Assembly (NCBI GenBank): GCA_017458335.1
Contig: JAFTFT010000017.1
Location: 1 to 53,591 of the forward strand
Length of the DNA stretch: 53,591 nt
Direction: 5' to 3'
Source: Oscillospiraceae bacterium
Lineage (GTDB): Bacteria; Bacillota; Clostridia; Oscillospirales; Oscillospiraceae
Shown here: piece by piece, positions 1 through 6,906 of the stretch
Layout: each line of letters begins with the position of its first letter
Position numbering within the stretch: position 1 is the stretch's first letter
Program-made: the position numbers and the translations under genes
The notes under the pieces: model-generated
Database searches by the model: none
What the model was told of the DNA's origin: nothing
Seen by the model: only the letters and a program-made list of their open reading frames with translations

Positions 1-1
1 C

Positions 2-862
2 ACCGCGGCAGAAATGGGCTTTGAGTGCCTGGAAGTCGCCTGCTGGCCCGCGGGCAAGGCCGAGCGCCGCTACGCCGGTGTCAGCCACATCGACGCCGAG
101 CGTGTGCTGGAAGACGATGATTATGCCGTCTATGTGAAAAAGTACATCGCCGACAAGGGCATGCACATCTCCTCTCTGGCCTATTATCCCAACACCATGG
201 ACCCGGATCTTGCGAAACGTGCCGCGGCGGTTGCACATCTTGAAGCGCTGATTAAGGCATCGGCGAAACTGGGTGTGGGCATGGTCACCACTTTCATCGG
301 CCGGGACCAGTACAAGACGGAGGACGAGAACATTGAGCTCTTTAAGGAAATCTGGCCGCCTATCATCAAGCTGGCAAAAGACTGCGGCGTGAAGGTTGCC
401 ATCGAGAACTGCCCCATGCTCTTCGGGGCGGACCAGTGGCCGGGCGGACAGAACCTGATGTGCACCCCGGTGATTTATCGGAAGCTCTTTGAGATTATCG
501 CCTCTCCAAACTTCGGCCTGAACTTTGACCCCAGCCACTATGTGTGGCAGCAGCTGGACTATCTTCAGACCATCTACGAGTTTAAGGACAGAATCTTCCA
601 CATCCACTTTAAGGATATCAAGCTCTATCCCGAGAAACTGAAGCAGTGCGGCGTGCTGGCCTATCCGCTGGACTATATGAGCCCGAAAATCCCGGGCCTG
701 GGCGATGTGGACTGGGGCGCCTTCGTCTCGGCGCTGAATGACATCCGCTACAACGGCGACGCGGTGATCGAGGTGGAGGACAAGGCCTTCGAGAGCTGCA
801 GGGAAGACATCCTGAAGTCCATCCGTCTGAGCAAGCGGTATCTGGACAACTTCATCATGTAA
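2..862 (+). CDS. Sugar phosphate isomerase/epimerase (TIM barrel), 5' end outside the window
   Basis: This is a xylose-isomerase-like TIM-barrel protein (AP_endonuc_2 superfamily). Such enzymes are metal-dependent and interconvert keto and aldo or epimeric sugars and sugar acids in the cytoplasm. The frame is open to the window edge, and the first visible ATG (position 14) lies inside the fold, so the N-terminal strand is missing. Family-type acidic and His patches are visible: AIENCPM, LNFDPSHYVWQ, FHIHFKDIK and a C-terminal VIEVED, which would hold the metal ion. About 285 residues are visible against a usual 280-320. It ends just before a bidirectional terminator. The substrate cannot be read from the sequence. 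Family confidence is high. Confidence 0.85.
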   Translation, partial: TAAEMGFECLEVACWPAGKAERRYAGVSHIDAERVLEDDDYAVYVKKYIADKGMHISSLAYYPNTMDPDLAKRAAAVAHLEALIKASAKLGVGMVTTFIGRDQYKTEDENIELFKEIWPPIIKLAKDCGVKVAIENCPMLFGADQWPGGQNLMCTPVIYRKLFEIIASPNFGLNFDPSHYVWQQLDYLQTIYEFKDRIFHIHFKDIKLYPEKLKQCGVLAYPLDYMSPKIPGLGDVDWGAFVSALNDIRYNGDAVIEVEDKAFESCREDILKSIRLSKRYLDNFIM

Positions 863-883
863 CGCTTACACGAATAAACAGCC

Positions 884-932
884 AAAAGGAGAACACCGTC
901 GGTATTTTCACCTGACAGTGTTCTCCTTTTTG
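884..932. terminator. Bidirectional rho-independent terminator (copy 1)
   Basis: A 10-bp stem (AGGAGAACAC paired with GTGTTCTCCT) is flanked by AAAA on the left and TTTTT on the right. It can therefore end both the rightward isomerase gene and the leftward ydcF-like gene. A second copy lies at 4024-4072. Confidence 0.85.
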
Positions 933-992
933 CTCTTTTATAACGGTTTGGCCGGGGTTATGATGCGATCACATACTGATCATACCCGGCCG
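884..992. repeat. Duplicated segment, copy 1 (terminator plus end of ydcF-like gene)
   Basis: About 109 bases, covering the terminator hairpin and the last dozen codons of the ydcF-like gene, recur at 4024-4131 in the same orientation with roughly 85-90 % identity by eye. Copy 1 belongs to the intact gene. Confidence 0.85.
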
Positions 993-1584
993 CGACCAGC
1001 CTCTCATAGGCAGCCCAGATTTCATCCGGGACTTCCACGGGGGCCTGAAAGCCCTTTTCGGCATAGACCCGCAGCCGCTGAAGATCGCCCACCATGAGCG
1101 AGACGCTGGTGTCGTCGGCACCGTATTCTTCCAGTGACAGGGGCTGGGTCATTACGCTCCAGGTGACTTCCGGCCACTGCCTGGTCCCCGTTGCCCAGGC
1201 GCGCTTTGCCATATAGGGCTTGCAGACGGCAATTCCCGTCCGGGGAAAGATTCCGCGCTCGGACAGAAGGTCACGGGAAAAGCGGAAGTTTTCACCGGTG
1301 TTGGTCGATGCGGCTTCGATCAGGATGTTTTCTGACGGAACCCCCAGGCCGCGGCAACGCTCGGCGAAGAGCTCCGCCTCCGGGGTTGTGAAGAGGGACG
1401 AAGTGAGCTTCCCGAGACCGCCGCTGCAGATGAGGAGCGGCGCACGCCCGGAGAGAAACACTTCCGCAGCGTAGTCCGCCACCCGGAGGTCATAGGTTCC
1501 CAGCGCGATGATGACATCGGCCCGATCGGGAACCGGCCCCGGGGAGGATAAAAAGTTGTAGATCAGTTCCGCATCTGAGATCAT
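958..1584 (-). CDS. YdcF/SanA/ElyC-family (DUF218) protein
   Basis: A 208-residue protein of the DUF218 superfamily (YdcF, SanA, ElyC). The fold is Rossmann-like, and E. coli YdcF is reported to bind S-adenosylmethionine; other members affect the cell envelope. Family marks here are an opening strand VIIALGTYD, the loop ICSGGLG, and a middle segment ILIEAASTNTGENFRFS, which matches the conserved E-x-x-S-x-N-T-x-E-N motif. The start was chosen at the ATG at 1584, because AAAGGA lies 8 bases upstream; an earlier ATG has no ribosome site. There is no membrane segment or signal peptide, so it is probably cytoplasmic. It lies 57 bases downstream of the desulfurase gene, probably in the same transcript. 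Confidence 0.8.
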   Translation of the reverse strand: MISDAELIYNFLSSPGPVPDRADVIIALGTYDLRVADYAAEVFLSGRAPLLICSGGLGKLTSSLFTTPEAELFAERCRGLGVPSENILIEAASTNTGENFRFSRDLLSERGIFPRTGIAVCKPYMAKRAWATGTRQWPEVTWSVMTQPLSLEEYGADDTSVSLMVGDLQRLRVYAEKGFQAPVEVPDEIWAAYERLVAAGYDQYVIAS

Positions 1585-1641
1585 GGTTAAATTCCTTTCG
1601 TTGGCCCTGTGAACGAGGCGCGGTTTCAAATGTGGAAAAAG

Positions 1642-2769
1642 TCAGCGGTGGGCCAGGGTGGCGTGGGCGGCCTTGAGTCCTTCGCAGAGGGCGTCGATAT
1701 CTTCCTGCGTGGTATAGCGGCAGAGACCGATGCGCAGGGCCCCGTCAATCGTTTTGGAATCGAGACCCATGGCCTCCAGCACGTGGCTGCGGGCGCCCTT
1801 CTTGCAGGCCGAGCTCTTGGAGACATAGACCTCGCGGGCTTCGAGGAAGTTCATCAGAACCTCGCTGCGCCAGCCGGGCAGAGAGATGGAGAGAATATGC
1901 GGCGCACCGCCGCCAATGACCCGCAGCTCCGGGATATCCGCCTGCAGGCGGCGGATGATCTCCTCCCGCTGGCCGCGCATTCTGTCGCCGTTCTCCCGGA
2001 GCTTCGGCGCGGCGACCTCGCAGGCGGCGGCAAAGGCGGCGATTTGCGCGGTGGCTTCGGTCCCGGCACGGCGGCCGTCCTCCTGGCTGCCGCCGACGAT
2101 CATGGGCTTCAGGCGCAGCCCCTTGCGGACATACAGGGCTCCGATGCCCTTGGGCGCGTGAATCTTATGCCCGCTGATGCTGATCATGTCGACGCCCAGC
2201 GCCTTCGGCGTGAAGGGAATCTTCATGAAAGCCTGAACGGCGTCCGTGTGCAGCAGCGCCTGGGAGCCTTCTTCTCTCAGCATGGCCGAGATGCCGGCGA
2301 TGTCCGTGACGGCGCCGGTCTCGTTGTTGACCAGCATGAGAGAGACGAGAATCGTATCCTCCCGCAGCGCCTCCCGGACCGCGTCCGCCGAAACCGCCCC
2401 GGAGGGGCCGGGCTTCAGGCGGGTGATTTCAAAGCCGCGCTCCTCCAGCAGGTCGAGACTGCGGCGGATGGCGTCGTGCTCGGCCACCGAGCTGATGATA
2501 TGATTCCCCTTACGCTTCATGTTCTCGGCACCGGAGAGCAGGGCCCAGTTGTCGCTCTCAGAACCGCAGGAGGTGAAGATCAGCTCTGCCGGACTGCAGC
2601 CCAGCGCCGATGCCACCGAAGCGCGGGAGCGGTCGAGGAGCTTTTTGGCTTCCCGGCCGGCGGTGTGAGTGGAGCTCGGGTTCCCGAACTCCCGGGTCAT
2701 GGCGAAAAGCGCAGCCTGCGCGGCTTCCGGGCAGACCTGCGTGGTGGCGGAATTATCCAGATAGTGCAT
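1642..2769 (-). CDS. Cysteine desulfurase (NifS/IscS-like)
   Basis: A PLP enzyme that takes sulfur from L-cysteine as an enzyme-bound persulfide, for Fe-S cluster or thionucleoside synthesis. The 375 residues match family length. Visible marks are the N-terminal LDNSATT, the PLP-stacking His98 (AEHDA), VNNETG at 148-153, HTDAVQ at 174-179, the Schiff-base lysine K202 in SGHKIHAPKG, and the catalytic Cys322 in SKSSACKKG. The Cys loop reads SSAC followed by KKG, not the common GSACSSG. No iscU or thiI partner lies alongside, so the acceptor is unknown. It starts 11 bases after a remnant nitroreductase reading frame whose stop codon overlaps its weak AAGG ribosome site, so translation may be coupled. 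Confidence 0.92.
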   Translation of the reverse strand: MHYLDNSATTQVCPEAAQAALFAMTREFGNPSSTHTAGREAKKLLDRSRASVASALGCSPAELIFTSCGSESDNWALLSGAENMKRKGNHIISSVAEHDAIRRSLDLLEERGFEITRLKPGPSGAVSADAVREALREDTILVSLMLVNNETGAVTDIAGISAMLREEGSQALLHTDAVQAFMKIPFTPKALGVDMISISGHKIHAPKGIGALYVRKGLRLKPMIVGGSQEDGRRAGTEATAQIAAFAAACEVAAPKLRENGDRMRGQREEIIRRLQADIPELRVIGGGAPHILSISLPGWRSEVLMNFLEAREVYVSKSSACKKGARSHVLEAMGLDSKTIDGALRIGLCRYTTQEDIDALCEGLKAAHATLAHR

Positions 2770-2780
2770 TGCGCTCTGCC

Positions 2781-2834
2781 TTATTCTGCCCGGAAAGCGC
2801 TGCGCGCTTTCGGTGCTTTGATTACTTCGTTCAT
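2781..2834 (-). pseudogene. Internally deleted nitroreductase minigene (17 codons)
   Basis: This 17-codon frame (MNEVIKAPKARSAFRAE) has the first eight or so codons of the intact nitroreductase at 4140-4664 fused to its last six codons and stop (copy 2 ends in RAFWAE). About 157 codons between them are absent. The upstream stretch with its ribosome site is also alike in both copies. It sits in the leader of the cysteine desulfurase operon. It may still be translated as a leader peptide, but it cannot be an enzyme. Confidence 0.8.
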
Positions 2835-2889
2835 TTTTCTTGCTCCTTCGTTATTATATCGTTGATTTCTTGCAGAGTGTATTCATGTA

Positions 2890-2918
2890 ATTCTACCACA
2901 GAATCGGCGGTGTCACAA
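2890..2918 (-). promoter_or_regulatory. Candidate promoter for the desulfurase-ydcF operon
   Basis: On the minus strand TTGTGA (2918-2913), a 17-base spacer and TAGAAT (2895-2890) form a fair sigma-A-type promoter. It would start transcription about 50 bases before the nitroreductase minigene. Confidence 0.45.
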
Positions 2919-2999
2919 TCCTGCAAAACGCAAAAAGCCGATCCCATTTCAGGACTCCGGCGCTCGTCGTAAAAACTTCAGGCTGATCATCATGACAGG

Positions 3000-3794
3000 T
3001 CACTTCTTCTTAACCCATTCCTGGAAATCCAGTACGTTCTGCAGCAGAGCAGGCGGAAGGTACCGCTCTGCTTTGATCTGATCTTCTTCCGGCACGCCAT
3101 AGTAAGCTTCCGCGATACCGCCGGCGATGGCCGCAATCGTGTCGCTGTCACCGCCGATGGAGATGCAATTGCGTATGCAGTCCTCATAACTCTCACCTTC
3201 GGAGAAGCATGCGAGCGACTGCGGCAGGCTTACCTGGCAGATCTCCTTGCCGTGTCCCTGCCATTCATTTCTGTACTGATCTACCGTTGTGCTGAGATCA
3301 TAATACTCTTCCATCGCCGTTCTGATTTCTTCTTTGCTCTTCCCCTGCCGCGCCATCACAATGGCAACTGCCGTAGCTTCTGCTCCCTTCATCCCTTCGG
3401 GGTGATTGTGTGAGATGCAGGTCACAGCGGCGGAGAGCTTTTTCGCCTCTTCCACATCGCGGGCTGTGAAGCCGACCGGGCTGATCCTCATGGCGGATCC
3501 GTTACCGCAGCTGTTGTACGGCTGCGGATTGTCAGAAAACATCCAATTGATGAATCTTGCGCCGTAGCCGCAGTTCGGAAACTGTCGGCCGATCCTCTGC
3601 ATGGCGGCGATGGTCTTCTCGGACAGGTCCGAATAATCCTCCTTGCTGTCCATGAGAGCCTGAGCCACCGCGCAGGTCATGACGGTATCATCCGTGAATT
3701 CACAGTTCGGATGAAAGAAATCAAACTCCTTGTTTAGATGGTTATTGAATTCAAAACGGCTTCCAACAATATCTCCGATTATTGCTCCGATCAT
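3000..3794 (-). CDS. ADP-ribosylglycohydrolase family protein
   Basis: A 264-residue member of the DraG/ARH family, which removes ADP-ribose from proteins, nucleic acids or small molecules using two bound magnesium ions. The family signatures are clear: the N-terminal GAIIGDIVGSRFE, the metal-binding FTDDT at residues 33-37, and near residue 215 the second metal site GGDSDT followed by AAIAGGIAEAYYG. The length is typical of the single-domain form. The start at 3794 is supported by AAAGGAG eight bases upstream. It is a lone gene between the two halves of a local duplication. No ADP-ribosyltransferase partner is visible nearby, so the substrate is unknown. Confidence 0.93.
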   Translation of the reverse strand: MIGAIIGDIVGSRFEFNNHLNKEFDFFHPNCEFTDDTVMTCAVAQALMDSKEDYSDLSEKTIAAMQRIGRQFPNCGYGARFINWMFSDNPQPYNSCGNGSAMRISPVGFTARDVEEAKKLSAAVTCISHNHPEGMKGAEATAVAIVMARQGKSKEEIRTAMEEYYDLSTTVDQYRNEWQGHGKEICQVSLPQSLACFSEGESYEDCIRNCISIGGDSDTIAAIAGGIAEAYYGVPEEDQIKAERYLPPALLQNVLDFQEWVKKK

Positions 3795-3940
3795 GTTTTT
3801 TCTCCTTTCTGCGCCTCAGCGCGTACCGAGCATCTCTTTTACGGTCATATCATACCACAGTTCCGCCCGGCTGAGGTCAATCACCACTTGACATGTCATC
3901 CAGCGCTGTTTGGCGTCCGGCTGCAGGCGCGTATGATAAA

Positions 3941-3986
3941 AGAATGTGCCGGAAAGAGTTGAGAGGCTCATTCCGGCACATTTTCT
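3941..3986. terminator. Strong hairpin without an obvious gene to end
   Basis: A stem of about 11 bp (AATGTGCCGGA paired with TTCCGGCACATT, 15-base loop) has a TTTTCTT tail on the plus strand and TTCTTTT on the minus strand. No gene ends here on the plus strand. It may be left over from a lost gene. Confidence 0.6.
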
Positions 3987-4023
3987 TAATTGAGAATCAA
4001 ACTGATCCGGCGCTGTACGCAGA

Positions 4024-4131
4024 AAAAGGAGAACACCGCCGGGTGCTCACCTGACAGTGTTCTCCTTTTTGGGCTTTTGTAACGGCTTGGCCTGGTTTAT
4101 GATGTGATCACATACCGATCATACCCGGCCG
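4024..4131. repeat. Duplicated segment, copy 2 (terminator plus ydcF 3' stub)
   Basis: The second copy of 884-992. It holds the same terminator hairpin (4024-4072) with T-runs on both sides. The hairpin now ends the nitroreductase transcript. The ydcF coding part stops being alike at about 4131. Confidence 0.85.
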
Positions 4132-4132
4132 G
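4097..4132 (-). pseudogene. 3' stub of a second ydcF-like gene
   Basis: Read leftward, the last 11 codons (AGYDRYVITS plus stop) match the end of the intact protein (AGYDQYVIAS plus stop). Upstream codons are missing: within 8 bases the sequence becomes the 3' end of the nitroreductase. This is the trace of a deleted paralogue. Confidence 0.75.
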
Positions 4133-4139
4133 AAAATCT

Positions 4140-4664
4140 TTATTCTGCCCAGAAAGCTCTGTTTTCTTTTCTCGGAGCGGCTTTCGGCATCTCACCGGCC
4201 ATATATCCGACTGCACAGTGACCGATGCCTTCCCATTCTCCTTCAATGCCAAGGCTTTTCAGCCAGGACTGCCACTCTTCCTGTTCAAACTCTTGCTTTG
4301 CACGATGAATCCAGATGCTGCCGAGGCCCAGAGAATGCGCCGCCAGCATCATGTTGCCCAGCGCAAGGCTGCCGTCATATACGCGGTTGGGCCAGTCCTT
4401 CCGGGCAAGGACAATCAGAATGGCGGGCGCGCCGTAAAAGGGGTCCACGCCTTCCTTTCCCCAGATTTTGGCGTTCTCTTTGGAGAGCCTGTCGCGGATC
4501 TCCGGATCTGTGACGGCGACGATAATGGCATCCTGCTCTCCCCTCGCGCTTGCGGCATACAGTCCTGCTTCGATGATCTGCTCCAGATCTGCCTTCTTTG
4601 GCATCTCCGGTGTGAACTTCCGAATGCTTCTGCGCTCTTTCAGTGCTTTGATTACTTCGTTCAT
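4140..4664 (-). CDS. Nitroreductase family protein (FMN-dependent)
   Basis: A 174-residue nitroreductase-fold oxidoreductase. Members bind FMN as dimers and use NAD(P)H to reduce nitroaromatics, quinones or other acceptors. The opening residues carry the FMN-phosphate motif RRSIRKF (11-17). The ASARGEQD stretch and the helix GNMMLAAHSLGLGSIWIH are also typical. The start at 4664 has AAAGGA about nine bases upstream. A near-consensus promoter lies at 4834-4862 and the terminator copy at 4024-4072 ends it. It is the intact counterpart of the minigene at 2781-2834. The physiological substrate is unknown. Confidence 0.92.
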   Translation of the reverse strand: MNEVIKALKERRSIRKFTPEMPKKADLEQIIEAGLYAASARGEQDAIIVAVTDPEIRDRLSKENAKIWGKEGVDPFYGAPAILIVLARKDWPNRVYDGSLALGNMMLAAHSLGLGSIWIHRAKQEFEQEEWQSWLKSLGIEGEWEGIGHCAVGYMAGEMPKAAPRKENRAFWAE

Positions 4665-4786
4665 TTTCTTGTTCCTTTCTTTCCTTTATCGTTGCAAAAC
4701 AACGCCTGATCAGCGCCTTTTTCTGCGGTCCTGTAATAGCGTTCATCAAACTTCTTCAGCGCTGTATCTAGGGTTTCTTTTGCCAT
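4661..4786 (-). CDS. Possible 41-residue leader peptide upstream of the nitroreductase
   Basis: An open frame starting MAKETLDTALKKFDERYY ends in a TGA that overlaps the nitroreductase ATG. It lies inside the transcript predicted from the promoter at 4834-4862. Its ribosome site is weak (GGGTG, 7 bases upstream). I do not recognise it. The overlap is only mild evidence, because any frame in this phase would stop at the ATGA. It may be a plain 5' leader. Confidence 0.3.
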   Translation of the reverse strand: MAKETLDTALKKFDERYYRTAEKGADQALFCNDKGKKGTRK

Positions 4787-4833
4787 GGTATTTCACCCAA
4801 GATGCCTTGCCAATGTCATGATGGAATACGGTT

Positions 4834-4862
4834 AGTATAGCAAATTAACCCGGTTTCTTCAA
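4834..4862 (-). promoter_or_regulatory. Promoter of the nitroreductase gene
   Basis: On the minus strand, TTGAAG, a 17-base spacer and TATACT form a good sigma-A-type promoter about 170 bases before the nitroreductase start. Confidence 0.7.
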
Positions 4863-4917
4863 TGGTTTTCCCGAACATCTGAAAACTTACATCCGCATAG
4901 AGAAAATGAACCGCATA

Positions 4918-4946
4918 TATGAAAAAACCGCCCTGACGGACGGCAA
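4918..4946 (-). terminator. Terminator of the 51-residue membrane peptide gene
   Basis: Read leftward, GCCGTCC and GGGCGGT form a short stem, followed by a run of six T. Confidence 0.7.
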
Positions 4947-4951
4947 TTCAT

Positions 4952-5107
4952 TCAGCTTCTTCTGTTTTCCGGTTTCATCCAGCAATGCCACTTCGGAGCT
5001 TTCGGCATCGGCTCGCCGGTGATCAGGGCTTTGAGTACACGGCGGTGTGTGTACAGGCAGCATCCGCAAAGCAGGCATACAATGATTTTAATGAGTAATT
5101 TCTTCAT
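4952..5107 (-). CDS. Small single-TM membrane protein (51 residues)
   Basis: The real start is the ATG at 5107, where GGAGGAAACCAGAATG gives an excellent ribosome site; a longer frame upstream lacks one. The protein has a Lys-rich start, one hydrophobic segment (about residues 3-18, IKIIVCLLCGCCLY) rich in Cys, and a basic and Pro-containing tail with GEPMPKAPKWHCW. It has its own terminator. I do not recognise a named family. It resembles short conserved hypothetical proteins of Firmicutes in general form only. Confidence 0.65.
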   Translation of the reverse strand: MKKLLIKIIVCLLCGCCLYTHRRVLKALITGEPMPKAPKWHCWMKPENRRS

Positions 5108-5183
5108 TCTGGTTTCCTCCATAGAATTTGACAGTAGACAATCTAAGCCTCTCAGAGAAAAAAAGAAAGATATAAACTGTGAA

Positions 5184-5212
5184 CAATAAAAAGGCTCCCG
5201 CAGGAGCCTCAT
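5184..5212 (-). terminator. Terminator of the SIMPL gene
   Basis: Read leftward, AGGCTCC and GGAGCCT form a stem with a short loop and a TTTTTATT tail, directly after the SIMPL stop codon. Confidence 0.85.
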
Positions 5213-5215
5213 CTT

Positions 5216-5905
5216 TTATCGGTCTGCCTGAAAAGTTATCACAACGCTTGAGCTGACGGTCAGCTTTGCCGCCTGCACTATCGTGTCTGCCGCAGCAGCT
5301 TCCACATCGAAGTTATTCATGACGCCCTTATCATAGCTGTAAGTGTTCTGCTCGGCGATATCCGCGATTCCCCGGATCTGGAGTCCCGCCGCATCGGCAA
5401 GCACCTCCGCTTTTGACTGGGCATCCGCCACGGCAAGCCTCATGGCTTTTTCCTTTGCTGCGGTCGTATCTGTGGCCGAGAAGTTGATGCCGTTCAGGGT
5501 GTTGGCTCCGGCTCCGAATGCCAGGTCAATCACTTCACCGACCCGGTCAATATCCTTCACACGGATGGCAAGCGTGGAATTGGCGTTGTACCCTGTAATC
5601 TGCTCGGAGCCGGCAGAGTAGTCGTACATGGCGTAGATATTGATGTAGTCCGTGTTGATATCCTCTTCCGCAATGTCGCCTTCGATCAGGGCTGACCGGA
5701 TGGCTGCAATCGCCTCGTTTGCCATACTCTGGGCCGTTCGCACATCCTTGTCTGCGGCGCTTACGCCAAGCGAGACGACGGCGGTATCCGCCGGAACCAA
5801 AACCTCTCCGGTTCCTGTTACGCTGATTTCCGAATCAGCAAAGGCAAAAGAGGGAATGAGCGATAGAATGAGTATTGCCAGGAGCAGTGATACTGTCTTT
5901 TTCAT
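5216..5905 (-). CDS. Secreted SIMPL-domain (DUF541) protein
   Basis: A 229-residue exported protein of the SIMPL/DUF541 family (YggE, BP26-like), which forms ring-shaped oligomers at the cell surface; its biochemical role is unsettled. The start at 5905 is preceded by AAGGAGG and begins a clear signal peptide (MKKTVSLLLAILILSL, then FAFADS at the cleavage region). The mature part opens with ISVTGTGEVLVPADTAVVSLG, the family hallmark. The later segment with AMRLAVADAQSKAEVLADAAG is also typical. The gene is monocistronic with its own terminator. No partner can be inferred. Confidence 0.92.
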   Translation of the reverse strand: MKKTVSLLLAILILSLIPSFAFADSEISVTGTGEVLVPADTAVVSLGVSAADKDVRTAQSMANEAIAAIRSALIEGDIAEEDINTDYINIYAMYDYSAGSEQITGYNANSTLAIRVKDIDRVGEVIDLAFGAGANTLNGINFSATDTTAAKEKAMRLAVADAQSKAEVLADAAGLQIRGIADIAEQNTYSYDKGVMNNFDVEAAAADTIVQAAKLTVSSSVVITFQADR

Positions 5906-6035
5906 GGTCGGAGTCCTCCTTGTTTTTTCCACATTCTACTCTCTGCCTGATTGGGAATGCAATAAAGGATCTGTGAATTCAGAATTCTTCAGATTTCCGC
6001 TTGCGTCCTCACATGGTTTTGCGGAGGCATCGGTC

Positions 6036-6064
6036 TTGCCAGTCCGGAACACCTCTGCTATAAT
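6036..6064 (+). promoter_or_regulatory. Promoter of the DUF2007-type gene
   Basis: TTGCCA, a 17-base spacer and a perfect TATAAT lie about 50 bases before the start codon at 6119. Confidence 0.75.
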
Positions 6065-6118
6065 CGCTTTAGGACGAATAGTCCGCAATCCATGGGACTC
6101 TTGAAGGAGGTGCGAACG

Positions 6119-6418
6119 ATGGAAGGATCCTGGGGGAAGACCCCGCCCATGAATCAGAACTGGCCAAAATCGCCGTCCGGTGAGCCGGAAAAAGCAGTTT
6201 TCCTCTGCAACAGCAGGGCGCTGGATTTTGGAGACGAGCTCAAGATCAGCATGCTGGAATCTTACGGAATCCCCTGCCTCCGTGACTATCCGGGCAACGG
6301 CAGCTTTGGCAAAGTAGTCCTCGGTATGAGCGGACAGGGAACAGACATCTATGTCCCTGAGAGCATGCTGGAGGAAGCTCGGAACCTGCTGGCTGCCGAG
6401 CCGGAGGAACAGGAATAA
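6119..6418 (+). CDS. Small DUF2007-like protein (putative signal-transducing protein)
   Basis: A 99-residue cytoplasmic protein. The ATG at 6119 is preferred over one 27 bases upstream, because GGAGG lies 8 bases before it. After a Pro-rich linker, the pattern AVFLCNSRALDFGDELKISMLES.. YGIPCLRDYPGNG.. DIYVPESMLEEARNLL follows the DUF2007 plan: a strand, a helix probing two states of a gene product, then a Val-Pro-x-x-x-Leu-x-x-A helix. The family's function is unknown. It runs towards the minus-strand gene that follows, with only 14 bases between the stop codons. Confidence 0.7.
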   Translation: MEGSWGKTPPMNQNWPKSPSGEPEKAVFLCNSRALDFGDELKISMLESYGIPCLRDYPGNGSFGKVVLGMSGQGTDIYVPESMLEEARNLLAAEPEEQE

Positions 6419-6432
6419 GCGATGTAATTGCG

Positions 6433-6666
6433 TTATTCTCCAACCAGCCCAATCACACAGTAGATTACCAGTGCAAGCCCGACGGCGGCTACGCAGCCGG
6501 CAACCTCACGGGCAAGTTTACGAGCCTGCTCTTTGCTCATTTTCTCAATGCCGACAACTCTGCCCAGCAGCGGCGACTGTCGCGGATCCTTCGAGAAGGC
6601 CAGACTGGCTGCGGTGAGAAAGAGAAGAACTCCAAAAATCAGGAGAAAAATGAATGCGTTTTCCAT
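6433..6666 (-). CDS. Small two-TM membrane protein (77 residues)
   Basis: The start at 6666 is supported by GAGGAG 8 bases upstream; the longer frame from 6732 has no ribosome site and would run into the promoter. One hydrophobic helix spans residues 4-22 (FIFLLIFGVLLFLTAASLA). A basic cytoplasmic stretch follows, then a second helix at about 57-74 (VAAVGLALVIYCVIGLVG). No family is recognised. A minus-strand promoter lies at 6698-6726. Confidence 0.65.
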   Translation of the reverse strand: MENAFIFLLIFGVLLFLTAASLAFSKDPRQSPLLGRVVGIEKMSKEQARKLAREVAGCVAAVGLALVIYCVIGLVGE

Positions 6667-6697
6667 GGAAACAGCTCCTCTGCATGTTGCTGCTGAC

Positions 6698-6726
6698 AGT
6701 ATATCAGACAAAATGAAAGCTGTACA
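6698..6726 (-). promoter_or_regulatory. Promoter of the 77-residue membrane protein gene
   Basis: On the minus strand TGTACA, a 17-base spacer and TATACT lie about 30 bases before the start codon. Confidence 0.6.
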
Positions 6727-6788
6727 CACCATTTATCATAAACTGCCATCCAAACCGGCGCGCTGATCAAGGTCAGGAGAGGATGAAA

Positions 6789-6815
6789 AGCAGGCCCCGA
6801 AAGGGGCCTTTTTTA
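6789..6815 (+). terminator. Textbook terminator in a gene-free spot
   Basis: GGCCCC-GAAA-GGGGCC followed by six T. No plus-strand gene ends directly upstream; a minus-strand gene intervenes after 6418. It may insulate or mark a lost gene. Confidence 0.75.
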
Positions 6816-6871
6816 CATCCATTCCTGTCATCACCTGTCATCATTTGCAGAGAAAGACAGACTGGGGACTG

Positions 6872-6902
6872 AAAAAGGAAGAGCAGGGACTGACCCTGCT
6901 CC
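6872..6902 (-). terminator. Terminator of the BrnA-like gene
   Basis: GAGCAGGG and CCCTGCTC form a stem with a 5-base loop. The leftward tail reads TTCCTTTTTC. It is placed 5 bases after the BrnA-like stop codon. Confidence 0.8.
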
Positions 6903-6906
6903 TGCC

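Noticed and set aside
1609-2865. A 418-codon plus-strand frame
   Set aside because: It is the shadow of the cysteine desulfurase gene; no start signal or motif.
2929-2944. A 14-base word (GCAAAACGCAAAAA) shared with 12446
   Set aside because: Low-complexity A-rich sequence in two unrelated intergenic regions; likely chance at this window size.
2831-2947. A 38-codon frame upstream of the nitroreductase minigene, with GGAG before its ATG
   Set aside because: The best promoter for this operon (2890-2918) lies inside it, so it would not be on the transcript in full. The ATGA overlap comes for free with any frame in that phase.
3738-3962. A 74-codon plus-strand frame
   Set aside because: It overlaps the start of the ADP-ribosylglycohydrolase on the other strand and has no ribosome site or recognisable content.
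4005-4018. A 13-base match (TCCGGCGCTGTAC) with 13994
   Set aside because: Matches of this length are expected several times by chance in 53 kb.
4887-5078. A 63-codon frame overlapping the 51-residue membrane protein
   Set aside because: The alternative frame at 4952-5107 has a perfect ribosome site and a coherent membrane helix.
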